A DNA stretch of 64,000 bases from Linyphia triangularis (Eukaryota; Arthropoda; Arachnida; Araneae; Linyphiidae): positions 99,833,163 through 99,897,162 of the forward strand of contig OZ021724.1 of NCBI GenBank assembly GCA_963978545.1. Direction: 5' to 3'. Position 1 is the stretch's first letter. Every line of letters starts with the position of its first letter. The notes beneath the pieces are model-generated. The model made no database searches, had not been told where the DNA came from, and saw only the letters and a program-made list of their open reading frames with translations. Positions 1-9,785 of this stretch are shown here, piece by piece. The position numbers and the translations under genes are program-made.

Positions 1-398
1 TTTTACGGAAATTTCAGAGGTGGGGATGTTTAGAACATCTTACGAGGCATTACCACAGCGATTTTGAACCAAAATCGCTAGAACCGTTTTTTAGCAATTA
101 CTGAAAAACATGATTTTTTTCAATGGCAGCTACCTTACGCTCACGCGCGATTTTGAGGAAAACCTTAATAGTAAGTCCCATGGCTTCCACTAACCCGAGC
201 ACCAAATTTGAACATCGTAGATCAGTTTGTTCGGGAGTTATGCTGACCTCAGACACAGACAGATATTTTTTTTCTAGATCACTTTTTTGAATTCAGGATC
301 TTTCAAAACGTGGAACCAAAAAAATAATCGATTTTTTTTATATGAATGCTATGCTTTCATTACCCTGTGTATACAACGTATGGGTAATTGAAAGTTGA
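1..398 (+). repeat. Dispersed repeat family B, copy 1 (cut by window start)
   Basis: This is the right-hand part of an ~700-850 bp interspersed repeat seen at least six more times (e.g. 8257-8955, 18857-19702, 46443-47229). Shared landmarks in order are a 'gaaatttc..aggtgggg' block, 'aaaaacatgatttttttc', 'aatggcagctacctta', 'atttgaacatcgtag', 'gttatgctgacc', and a right end of the form 'taccctgtgt..gggtaattgaaagttg'. It has no coding capacity. It is probably a non-autonomous DNA element; its superfamily is unknown. Confidence 0.75.
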
Positions 399-945
399 AA
401 TGACTAGTTTGGCGATGTGTTTGCCAATGATTACAACACTTGTACAAAACCCCGCCAAAATGGCAAAATTGGCGACACGTTTTCCAATAATTAATACATT
501 ACACTTTCGGAAAAGTGAAAGAGAGGAGAGGCAGTCGTTGTTGGGCGATGCTCAAGGGAAAATCTCTATTCTAAAGACAACTTTCAACGCTGTTATCGAA
601 TTTCTATGGGTAGGAGTTGGAGATGTTTAGAAGACCTTAAAAGGCATTACCGCAGCGGTTTTGAACAAAATCATTGGAGCCGCTTTTTGGCAATTGCTGT
701 AAAGCGTAAATTTTTTCCAAAAGCAGGTACCTCATGCGCATGCGTAATTTTGGCGAAAACCTTAGTGACAGGGTCAATGGCCACCACTAATCCGTATGTA
801 AATGTTGAATATCGTAGTTTAATCCATTCAGGAGTTATGCTGACCACAGATACACGGACATTTTTTCTAGACTTCTTTTTTATTTAATTCAGTATATCTC
901 AAAAAACGTGTAGGAAAAATAATATTTTTTTTGCTTTCCGGAATG
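399..945 (+). repeat. Dispersed repeat family B, second tandem copy, 5' truncated
   Basis: It directly abuts the previous copy. It begins in the family's 'gactagtttggcgat' block and runs through the same landmarks (606-720 '..ggagatgtttagaa', 'catgcgcatgcg', 'gttatgctgacca') before fading near 945. Short open frames here are chance frames of the repeat. Confidence 0.65.
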
Positions 946-1776
946 TAACAATTTAAATTTCTTAATTTACACATAGGATGATCGAGAATAAAAAAAGTCT
1001 CCATTTCAAAATCGTAAAGCCTCACTTTTTTAGTCGTCTTAACAACTAAATATTAACTAACTTCCCATGAAACTTCTCTAAATCTATCAAAAACGCGCCA
1101 AATCATTCTCCATTCCACCAACCAAGCCGAATTGATTCATCCCCGACATTTCTGGAACGAATCAGAAGAACAAAATTTTCCATTCTTCATCAAATATTAT
1201 GAGTTGAAACAACAAAAACTAAAACACAATGCATCGTCTACATCACTCATACTTCCCCACCTGCTATTTTCCTTTCTACAACGGGAAATCAAACTCATTA
1301 TTTCTTATTAATCTCGCCAAATGCCATTCTAATGGAATTATAAGTATAACCGTTAATAAGAGGGGGTTTCAATGGCGACAAAAGAGGGGGAAGAAGAACT
1401 CTTTTTTTTCCCCCCTTCTCGCCAACTTGCAGCTGTCAGCAGCGGAGAGAAAGGCTCATTAATCCTTTGCCCCTTCAGCGCATGCGCGAAGTTAAGCCTA
1501 ATGGTAATCTTGGGATAGCGTTATAGGGAGCGGATTGTTCTGTAAGCTGGGGCTTTTGGGAATGCAAAGTTGAAATCTGGAGTATTAGAAGGCTTAACTA
1601 AGAGAAGGATATTTGATTTTTTATTGGTAATAAAGAAAGAAAAGATGGGATTTTTTTTTATATTATTTATTGAGATTTACCGCACATTCATTGTAATTGA
1701 CGTTTTCGTGTATTTAGCTTTGAGATTTGTAGTAAAATGACTATCGTTAACTAAACATTTTTTCAATTACATAAAA
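946..1776. other. No recognisable gene
   Basis: AT-rich sequence with a more balanced patch around 1040-1560. A 77-codon open frame at 1229-1462 has no recognisable domain and runs into a pyrimidine tract. I see no repeat shared with the rest of the window. Confidence 0.5.
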
Positions 1777-1778
1777 TA

Positions 1779-2329
1779 CAAGGTGAGTCTGAAAAGTAAG
1801 GTGACTAATGTCGTAATAATCACTGTATTATATATTTGCAGATAAATACATCACTGTCCTTCAAAGTTGTTCCCGCGCCGTCTACAATACACTTCTGGCA
1901 GCTTTCATACAAGTTGTTGAAACTTATGAAAAAGTCTTCCTTTGAGACTGTCTTAAGTTCCTGGGTAACAGCAGCTTGAATGTCTGAGATGCTTGAAAAT
2001 CGGTTTCCCTTCAGTGCCAATTTCAGTTGTGGAAAGTGGAAAAAATCTGCTGGCGCTAGATCAGGGGAATAAAGAGGGTGTAATACTAGACTGATATTGG
2101 CACTGAAGGGAAACCGATTTTCTCAGACATTCAAGCTGCTGTTACCAAGAAACTTAAGACAGTCTCAAAGGAGGATTTTTTAAGAAGTTTCAACAACTTG
2201 TATGAACGTTGTCAGAAGTGTATTGTAGACGGCGGGAACTACTTTGAAGGACAGTGGTGTGTTTATCTGCAAATAAATAATACAGTGATTATTATGACAT
2301 CAGTCACCTTACTTTTCGGTCTCACATTG
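1779..2329. mobile_element. Inverted-duplicated mariner-like 3' end (fold-back relic)
   Basis: Two copies of the same ~240 bp transposase C-terminal segment face each other: 1787-2031 reads on the minus strand and 2089-2323 on the plus strand. Each encodes a degenerate stretch containing LKGNRF, QAAVTQELKTVSKEDF and CQKCIVDG, and the plus copy adds YFEGQ. This matches the C-terminal pattern of mariner-type transposases (an Arg-Phe block, a Trp/Cys-rich block, then YFEG). The ends are inverted repeats, left CAAGGTGAGTCTGAAAAGTA and right the complement of CAATGTGAGACCGAAAAGTA, flanked by TA at 1777-1778 and 2330-2331. That is the mariner target duplication. The 66-codon minus-strand frame (1820-2020) is a fragment, not a gene. 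Confidence 0.75.
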
Positions 2330-2618
2330 TATGATGAGTAATTGATGGCGGGCAGTAATATATAAAATAAACTCTCATAAAAACGTTGTTTAGGACACTA
2401 GAATATTATTCAAATAGGATCTTTTATAACAAGGAAATTCGATCTTAAATTATAGAATGGCCCATGGACACTGGCAGGATTATTTGCAGGGGGTACAAAA
2501 CTGCTAGAAATTTTATTATATCGTTAATGTTTTTCGAAATGTTGAATGCAATTCCTCATGAAATGGAACAATTATACATAAATTTTCACCTTATTAATAA
2601 AAATAATAATAATAATAA

Positions 2619-2864
2619 TTCTATACTAAACTACAACTTAAGTTGACATCATAAGACGATAGATCTTCACCGTGCTCATTGGCAATTAATCCATTTTAGT
2701 TCAGTGAAGACAATTCTCACCAAACCTTAACCTTTTGTTCTCTAGAAGGTTGTGGTTTGGCGAGCATTATGCTTTCACGCCGCCAAAATGGACTAATTGC
2801 CTATGAGCACCGTGAAGATCTATCGTCTAGTGATGTCAAGTTAAGTTGGAGTTTAGTCTAGTGC
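2619..2864. repeat. Near-complete palindrome (hairpin element)
   Basis: The left arm (about 2621-2699, including 'gacgatagatcttcaccgtg') is complementary to the right arm (about 2785-2862, including 'caccgtgaagatctatcgtc'). The middle also folds: 'caccaaaccttaacctt' pairs with 'aaggttgtggtttggcgag'. Almost the whole 246 bp is therefore self-complementary. No coding content. Confidence 0.8.
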
Positions 2865-3399
2865 TGTTAAAAATGATAAAAATACAAAAAACATTGTTTA
2901 ACAATTTGCTTATTTTGTATGTTATTTATCTTCTAAGTAGCTCTCGCGGTATTCAATTCACAGTTCTTTGAACAGAAGAATTAGAAGACGTAATAAATAA
3001 CCCATAAAACTGAACTTTTTAATAAAAATCCTTTATAAGCATTCCCATTTTTTATGTGCAATTGCAACTTATTAAACTCAGATCGAATTTTCATAGTGTT
3101 CGACCACTACGAAGAAAACATACTCTTCAAACTATTTGCTAACATTTTTTGCCCCCAAAACTTGATTGAATAGATTGTCATCTACAACGAGTCTGCCAAG
3201 TTTCAGCTACAATTACAGCTCTAAAATTTTCAACTTAAGTAGTTTTGGCCTTTTGAGAAAAATTTTAAAATTTCAATTCGTTTTTTAAATTTTTTTTAAT
3301 TAATATTTCTCCAAAAAGCGACTTCTATTTGGCCTAGGGCACTTAAAATTTCAACATAAGTAGTTTTAACCTTCCATGTTTGCTTTTAACACACACGTG

Positions 3400-3718
3400 T
3401 CAAGGGTTGTTGTATTATTGTATTAACGGGGAATTTTTTTTATCTTTCTCGACAGAGGAAGGACTTCTAATATCAAGGGTTTACGTAGCAATTATATATT
3501 TTAGTGAGTGAAGCGAGCTTATGCTTACGCAGCAATGAACCTTTCAGGGGATAAAGTAAGACCATGCTTATGTGTCAATGAACTTTTCAACGAGCGAAAC
3601 GCCAAAAGCTGGGACCTATACACCAATGACGGATCTCCGCAACGCGGGGATACGCAGCTAGCTAAAAAGTTGCACATGGTAAAATTTTGTAGCAAAGCAC
3701 GGGTATTCAGCTAGTTAA
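3400..3718 (-). repeat. Fragment of the 'GCTGAATACCCGTGC' repeat family
   Basis: The end at 3690-3718 is the reverse complement of the start of the repeat at 22684 ('agctgaatacccgtgc..cgctacgaaattttacc'). A second landmark is 'gtgagtgaagcgagctta'. The 68-codon frame at 3508-3714 lies inside and is not a gene. Element class undetermined. Confidence 0.5.
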
Positions 3719-3765
3719 GCATATAGGCCAGCGACATTGTGAGAATCTCTCTTTAGATATATTGC

Positions 3766-4115
3766 AATAATTAATAATTTAAAAAACTAAAAAACACGCT
3801 TTAATAGAAAAGTGAACTAAAAAGTAGAAAATAATTTTAATTAAGTTTGAAATAAGAATAGAGTGATTAACAAGAAATATTTATTTTATCGTGAAAAAGC
3901 GTGGGGTGCTTTTTAAGATATTTTCATAATGGCTCTACTTTTACCAATATATATACAACAATTGACATCAAGCACCCCACGCTTTTTTACGATAAAATAA
4001 ATATTTCTTGTTAATCACTCTATTCTTATTTCAAACTTATTTAAAATTATTTTCTACTTTTTAGTTCACTTTTCTATTAAAGCGTGTTTTTTAGTTTTTT
4101 AAACTATTAATTATT
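3766..4115. repeat. Long near-perfect inverted repeat (~148 bp arms)
   Basis: Arm 3766-3913 and arm 3969-4115 are almost perfectly complementary around a ~55 bp loop. Examples are 'aagcgtggggtgctt' against 'aagcaccccacgctt', and 'ttgttaatcactctattc' against its complement. No transposase is present. It is a fold-back MITE or a hairpin-forming repeat, and transcription would give a long dsRNA stem. Confidence 0.85.
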
Positions 4116-4172
4116 TTTTCTGTAAACTATACATTTTTTTTAGTTAATTTTTTTAGTTAAGTGTACAAAACT

Positions 4173-4250
4173 CCCCAGTTGTTCTTGCCACTAGTCACAT
4201 GCTTGTCTCAAATTTAAGTCATGTGTATGCCTTAGTACACGCCGTATTAC
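4173..4250 (+). pseudogene. 18S rRNA 5'-end-like segment
   Basis: It resembles the first ~75 nt of eukaryotic 18S rRNA: 'cagttgttcttgccactag' against the universal 5' end, then 'cacatgcttgtctcaaa', 'ttaagtcatg' and 'agtacacgccgtatta'. The match starts almost exactly at the 18S 5' end, as expected if a mature or processed rRNA was the template. It diverges after 4250. Confidence 0.7.
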
Positions 4251-4356
4251 TAGGCACAAAACACTACCTTGTCTCTGAATATGAAAAATCACTAATCCTG
4301 AAGATCCTGGAAAGGATAATGTGACTAAAAAAACATGCTTTGTATAACCGTCATTC

Positions 4357-4464
4357 CCACGACAAATCTTTCAAATGTCTGCCTTATCAACTGTCGATGA
4401 TAGGTTCTGTAATTACTGGGATTGTAACGGGTAACGGCACACCAGGGTTCGATTCCGGAGAAGG
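4357..4464 (+). pseudogene. 18S rRNA internal segment
   Basis: It matches the 18S region roughly 330-440 nt from the 5' end. Landmarks are 'cgacaaatctttcaaatgtc', 'tgccttatcaactgtcgatg', 'ttgtaacgggtaacgg' and 'cagggttcgattccggaga'. True 18S continues with a 'gggagcctgag' type sequence. Here it switches at 4465 to 'ttggttggttgg', the family-specific junction. Confidence 0.8.
4446..4456 (+). promoter_or_regulatory. Candidate pol III B box within the 18S segment
   Basis: The 11-mer ggttcgattcc fits the RNA polymerase III B-box consensus GGTTCGANTCC exactly. It is native 18S sequence. In the second copy (63902-63912, minus) the last base differs. Whether it drives transcription is inference; I did not find a convincing A box at tRNA-like spacing. 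Confidence 0.4.
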
Positions 4465-4754
4465 TTGGTTGGTTGGAATTTAACTGCGCAAAGGCAACAC
4501 GAGCTAATCCTTGTGATAAAGCGACAAACTTATAGAATTATTGTATTGTTATCGGGTCTTTGACAAGTGTGCAAAGTTTGAACATACAGGTGAAACTAAT
4601 AAAAGCGTGTTAAAAAGGGAATTTCGGTAATTTTTTTATGGTGAACTAAAATTAAAAAGCCACTTCCGATCGAGGTTGTAGACTTCTTTAGAGTTAAACT
4701 TAAATAAATGATCGGCGCGTCTGGTAGTTTCCCTTATTGGTCTTGACGCAGACA

Positions 4755-4978
4755 CTCCGGGTCATAGGAAAACAAAAAATCACTAATCCTGATTATCCTA
4801 CTAAGGATAACGGGTCAAACTGTTTAAAATATTGAATTGTCATCTGGTCCTTAATTAGTATGCCAAATTTCGAGTTAATCCGACGTTTCGAAGGGGGTCA
4901 AAATCATGTTCAAAGATTCCGTTACATACTAACGTACTAACATACATACGTCTGAAGCTAATAAAAGCGTGTTAAAAA
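4755..4978 (+). repeat. Retroposon fragment sharing the 18S-SINE 3' tail
   Basis: It contains 'aaaaatcactaatcctga', also present at 4283-4304 inside the 18S retroposon. It ends with 'gaagctaataaaagcgtgtt' plus an A-run, the same 3' terminus as 4617. The middle ('ccaaatttcgagttaatccg') is different. Likely another passenger of the same LINE. Confidence 0.5.
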
Positions 4979-5079
4979 TAAACTTTTACATTATGAAACT
5001 GATTTTTAGGGCTAATAAAGGGTGGTACGTTGCTGAAGCCTAGACAAATGATATAATACCTCGAAACATAGTACATTTT

Positions 5080-5262
5080 TATATCATTTATATAACTCCG
5101 ATTTTATGCTTGTGGTTGTCGGGCAAAACTGTGGAGAGCTAATTAACTTTTTTGCAGTCGTCTAAAAGAGCTGAAACTTGGCAGATAAATTCGATGTCGA
5201 TGATAATGCATTCTATCAAGTTTTGTGGGCTGTCACTAGAAGGCCGATTTTACACACGTTTT
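5080..5262 (+). repeat. Dispersed repeat family K, copy 1 (partial)
   Basis: It shares 'gctgaaacttggcagata', 'gatgtcgatgataatgcattctat' (as pieces) and 'ggctgtcact' with copies at 30950, 32262, 33295 and 37665. No coding content recognised. Confidence 0.55.
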
Positions 5263-5483
5263 TAATGCTTTACGTCATACTTATTATTATATTAGACAGA
5301 TAATCTCAATGGATACCAAGCTAAATTCAAACTTGTACAATCTAAAGCTTTTTTTTTCTTCCCTGGCAAACCAGAATATACTAGCACACAGCAAACAATT
5401 CAGAATGATGTTTTATGGTGTACCTAAACTTATAATCGACGCTCGGACTATAAGCGTTACTATAACAGTTACCATTATTTTAA

Positions 5484-6374
5484 AGTACTTGCTTACGTTC
5501 GGAGAACTTTTTTAAAAAAACTTTATGAAGGAATATTTTAAGTACCTTTTTATATTTGGTACTACTATAGATTAGTAATACAGTAAAAAAAATTCAAAAT
5601 TAATATTATTATTTTTCAAAAAATTGCAATTTTGCATGAAATTTTGATGAAATGTTTCGAAAATTTAAACTAAGATAAATGAAGAATTATTAAGTTTTTT
5701 AGGAAATAAATTGTATATAAATAAACTACATGCTTTTATCTAGGGCATATACTACATTAAGAAAAATATATTAATTAAAACTTTTTTTATGGATATTCGA
5801 AAAAAAAGTTAGTGATTTTTTAACAGTTTCACCTTGTTTATATTCAAACTTTAGGTTGTATTTTATAAAATAACCATCCAATCTCAATTTCGATAGCACA
5901 TTCCCTAGAAAACAATCAACAAGAGAAGCACAGATTTTTTATAATGATTCGTGAACAATTTTTTGAGTTATGACATTTCAAATTAGCAATATTTGTATGA
6001 AAATCAATTTCGAGAAAAATGCATTGAAACTTTAAAACACACAATTTCTATATAAACCATATTACTTACACACTTAAAATGCACCTTCTTCTTTTTCAAT
6101 TTTTTTATTTATTAAAAAGAAGAAAATATTAATATTTATAAGGAAATCACTTTTTAATCTGTGACTTTTGGTTTTAGTGTGCTATTTCCGGCCATTTCCG
6201 GTTATAATTTACAGTTTTTGATCAGTTTCAAATTGTCATAACTTTTGTTCAAACATACGCAGAGTTAAAAAGAAGATAGTTTTAGAAACTTAAAGATTTG
6301 GGCTAATATATTCACGAATAATATTTTTTTGTCAGATTTCATCAAAATCGACTTTTTCAACTTAGGCAAGTACC
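5484..6374 (+). mobile_element. TTAA-flanked MITE family D, copy 1 (891 bp)
   Basis: Flanked by TTAA at 5480-5483 and 6375-6378. The termini are inverted: left AGTACTTGCTTACGTT, right the complement of GGTACTTGCCTAAGTT. A second copy in opposite orientation at 52489-53379 is also exactly 891 bp and also TTAA-flanked. No transposase frame. The TTAA duplication fits the piggyBac superfamily, so this is probably a non-autonomous piggyBac-type element. Confidence 0.8.
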
Positions 6375-6378
6375 TTAA

Positions 6379-7408
6379 GGGTTGTATTGCAATAAATTTA
6401 CGAAATATTTACATTATCCACAAATCACTGTTTTGACATTATTTTGAAAACAATCACGTTCTTTTTCACAAAAGGTGCGACAAAGAAAATATGTTTTCAG
6501 ACATAAGAACTAAATAAAAAGTAGAAACAAATAAAAAAATCACCACAATGGCAAATAAGCATACGAAAGCATTCCTAGAAAACATTATTCCAACGCCCGA
6601 CTAAACCTGTTTAAAGTCACCCAAGCAGGATAAATAAACAGATAATTAAAAAAGAAAGAACAAAACTATCCCATATGATACAATGATAATCCCTCAATAG
6701 AAAGTCCCTCGCTTAACTAAATTCCAATGAATATTAATTTTCTGTCCCTCACGATGTAGGGGAGAAAAGCAAAAAAAAAAAAAAAAACGTTTAGAGTTCG
6801 ACTCAAATTCACTATCCTCAGATACACAGCGAAGCAGCAGCGTTAGAAAATTATTAATAATCAGAAACGATAAAAAAAAATGGCGTTCACCCAAACGTAA
6901 AACACAGCGTAAGTGAAGCATACTGTCAATAGGGAAAGAATTTAATTTGCGGGGCGAAAATGGATTACGGAGGCGAGCTCCTTTCTATCGCCGATAATTA
7001 TTAAAAAGAAAGTCGTGGATATTCAGCCATGGATGGTCGATTGATCATTGAATATCTGTATCGATTTGTTTAAGGGACATCCATTTTAATATGGGAACTG
7101 CCCATCATTCCGATAGTGAGCGAAAAAAAATTAATTTTGATGACGGCATTATATATTGGTTGACAAACTGAAGCTTGGCGTAATTTGTCTTCTGGAATAG
7201 AACCGTAGCCTTGGAGACAAGGCAGTGTTTTGGGTCAGAGGATTAGTTTGAATTTCAGTGTCTTGGATCTGATGAAAGTAAGGGTTGTTTAACACGGTGA
7301 GCGCCGCGTCAGCCATTGGTGGCTGACAGCGTAAATAAAGTATGATATAAAACAATTACATTGTTTTAAGCAATTACTGAAAACTTATTTAATTTTTTAT
7401 TTATTACA
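6379..7408. other. No recognisable gene; short TTAA-adjacent hairpin near 7290-7335
   Basis: Ordinary AT-rich sequence with A-runs near 6772-6787 and 6871-6878. At 7288-7333 'TTAACACGGTGAGCGCCGCG' is followed by the hairpin 'gtcagccattggtggctgac'. Similar 'TTAAC..gccgcgtcagcc' or 'ccacgtcaacc' motifs occur at 8087 and 11743, so this is a repeat edge. Minus-strand frames at 6694-6921 and 7149-7355 have no recognisable domain. Confidence 0.45.
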
Positions 7409-8069
7409 TAGACTGAGAGGCGACTGCAATTTTTGGACCCCATCGAACATCATTCTGAATTTTTTATAGAAATTGGGGAAAAGTAAGTAGATTACGAATC
7501 CACAGGTCTGCCGTGGCAAAAATGGCCGAAACTGGTCCAAAATCGACTTTTAATAAGTTGAACTAAATCCAATTGCCAAATGCGCCATAACTTGCGAAAT
7601 ATTGAGCATTTCTTTTGTTTGGTAACCCTCACTCTTTAATTTTCAATTAAGAATAGTGCAGACGATTCCGATGTGTGGCGATGCTTATTTGAATCTTTCA
7701 CAAATGAGCCAAATTGGCAATAAACATTACGTCACTGTTGACTTAACTGATGTCGCCAATTTGGATTACTTTTAAAAGATACAAGTTTTTTGAGCGAGAG
7801 ATCAGAAATCGTTTGGGTTTTTTCTCATTGAAAATCAAAATACAGTGGGTTGCCAGACGAAAAAGTTTGTTCTCTTTTTGGCAAGTTATGACATATTTGG
7901 CAATCGGATTTTAGTTCAACTCATTCCAAGTCGACTTTTTTATCAGTTTCGGCCATTTTCACCACGGCAGACCAGTGGATTCGTAATCTACTCACTTTTC
8001 TTCAATTTCTATAAAAAATTCAGAATGATGTTCGATGGGGTCCAAAAATTGCACTCACTGCTCGGACTA
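7409..8069. mobile_element. Long-TIR MITE family A, copy 1 (661 bp)
   Basis: Starts TAGACTGAGAGGCGACTGCA and ends in the complement (degraded here to '..ctcggacta'). The outer ~180-220 bp of each side are inverted copies of each other ('gtagattacgaatccac' at 7488 and its complement at 7979). The flanks are ACA and ACG; the related flank at 11,720-11,745 shows the same stretch without the insertion, supporting a 3-bp target duplication. No transposase. Confidence 0.85.
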
Positions 8070-8256
8070 ACGGGATAGTATCATTAACCCGCTGGGTGCC
8101 GCGTCAGCCATCGGAAAAGAAATCATTTGGAAAGCCAAATGAAATTTCTTCTAGTTTAAATAGTTTATTGTAACCAATTTAAAATTCTTTGGGGATATAA
8201 AATATATTTAAATAGTAAAATTTATTCAAAAATCGTATCACAATTCAATAAAAACT

Positions 8257-8827
8257 AGGGGTGTGGAACATAGCACAACTTTCAATTACACTATGATACT
8301 GACGTGGATTTGTGTCATTTACCGTTTGTATATTTTCCTCCTTCATTTAGAATAAATGGCTAGTTTGGCGATAATTCTTGTGTGGGCCTAAAAAAAAAAA
8401 AAAAAAAAAAATCGTTAAAATGTGGATTTTGGCGATATACTTTTCTACAATCCTTATATTATCCTTTATTATAAGCGAAACTGAGAGGAGGAGAAAAAAC
8501 GATCGTTGATGAGGTATGCTCAAGGAAAGAAAACTCTGTGCTAAATGAAATCATTTTTAAATTTTTTACGCCATTAAAACATTTTTACGGGAATTTCGAA
8601 GGTGGGATTGTTTAAAACTCCTTAAGAGGCATTACCACAGCGAATTTTATCAAAATCGTTAGAACCGTTTTTTTGCAATCATTGAAAAACATGATTTTTT
8701 TTAATGGCAGCTACCTTATGCGCATGCGCGATTTTGACGAAAACCTTAATGGTAGGTCCCATGCCCGCCACTAACCCTCATACCAAATTTGAACATCGTA
8801 GGTCAGTTTCTTCTTGAGTTCTGCTGA

Positions 8828-8888
<61 letters not shown>

Positions 8889-8955
8889 TAATTTTTTTAA
8901 CCGAATGCTGTACTTTCATTACGGTATGTATATATGCATATGGGGAGTTGAAAGT
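8257..8955 (+). repeat. Dispersed repeat family B, copy 3, with (CA)n expansion
   Basis: Full-length-looking copy. It starts aggggtgtggaacatagcac and ends 'tggggagttgaaagt'. Both ends carry an inverted 'actttcaa' type motif. The position that reads 'ctgaccacagacacacaga' in other copies is expanded into the (CA)n tract at 8829-8886. Confidence 0.75.
8829..8886 (+). repeat. (CA)n microsatellite, about 29 units
   Basis: An uninterrupted CA dinucleotide run inside family B copy 3. It has grown from the short 'cacacaga' present in sister copies. Confidence 0.95.
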
Positions 8956-9021
8956 AATAAAGGCAGAGGACTGGAAAGTGTAGTACGGATGCACCTTGAG
9001 GTGCGCTCGACAAACGGAAGG

Positions 9022-9297
9022 TTAATGACTATCTATTAAAAATGAAAACTAAAATAGCAAAAGACTAATACTGGTATCGTCACTGCATATGAAATAACGT
9101 AAGGATTTTATACATAAAATAAAATATATCAGACGCTATTTTAGAGTTTTTTAATTTATGTCATTTCATTAAGGTGATCATTTTCGTACTTACTCACCAA
9201 ATGTCAAGGTTGTTATAGAAAGTAGTTTCTAAATGCACTGGGCTTGAAGATTGTAGCATAGCGAGTATAGGGAATGATCCTTACTAGGACTTCATCC
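9022..9297 (+). mobile_element. TTAA MITE family C, right half only
   Basis: It carries the family C interior and right arm ('tgtcatttcattaaggtgat', 'agtagtttctaaatgcactg', 'gatccttactaggacttc') and ends at TTAA 9298-9301. The left arm is missing. Complete copies at 17479-18098 and 58678-59100 are long inverted repeats. Confidence 0.7.
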
Positions 9298-9529
9298 TTA
9301 ATCTTGAAATGGCAGCCTCAGAAGCTGATAGAGTTGATTTATTTTAATAGATCGGAATTGCATTAAAATTATAGAGTTATAATAATATTAGTTTATGCAA
9401 CTAGTTGCAAAAGAAATACTTTTTCAAAGTAGTTAAAATGCTTATTTGATGAGTCCGCTAGTGCAAGTCTAATTATTTATCGAGTTTGAAAAAAGCACCA
9501 AGTTGCAGAATTTTTTTTTTTCTAATCAT

Positions 9530-9740
9530 GAGAGGACTTGGTACCCTTCAAACGTTTTTTTTTTTATTTAAGCCTTTAAAATTATAATTTTATATATTTG
9601 GAAGTATTACTAAGTAAAAACTAAATTTTATTAAAAAAAAAAAAAAAAAAAATCACTTAATAATCTAAATATTAAAATTTTTTTAAGAAATCATCAAATT
9701 TCAAATTCTATCCTCGCTTTAATTTTACCATATATTTTCC

Positions 9741-9785
<45 letters not shown>

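Larger units (their letters stand above)
4173..4617 (+). mobile_element. 18S rRNA-headed SINE-like retroposon, copy 1
   Basis: The 5' part is two collinear pieces of small-subunit rRNA sequence (4173-4250 and 4357-4464). These are followed by a non-rRNA body (4465-4560) and a 3' tail 'gaaactaataaaagcgtgtt' plus an A-run near 4592-4615. The same fusion, with the same break point after 'ggagaagg' and the same non-18S substitutions ('aactgtcgat', 'gtaacggcacacc'), recurs on the minus strand at 63680-64000. It is therefore a mobile family, not a one-off rDNA pseudogene. The 3' tail is also shared with the unrelated-bodied repeat at 4755-4978, suggesting one LINE machinery mobilises both. No open frame. 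The rRNA match was recognised by eye from arthropod 18S sequence and needs an alignment. Confidence 0.75.

Noticed and set aside
4173..4464. Functional 18S rRNA gene or rDNA repeat
   Set aside because: Only two short, mutated pieces, fused to non-rRNA sequence, with the same junction in a second copy; no 5.8S or 28S nearby.
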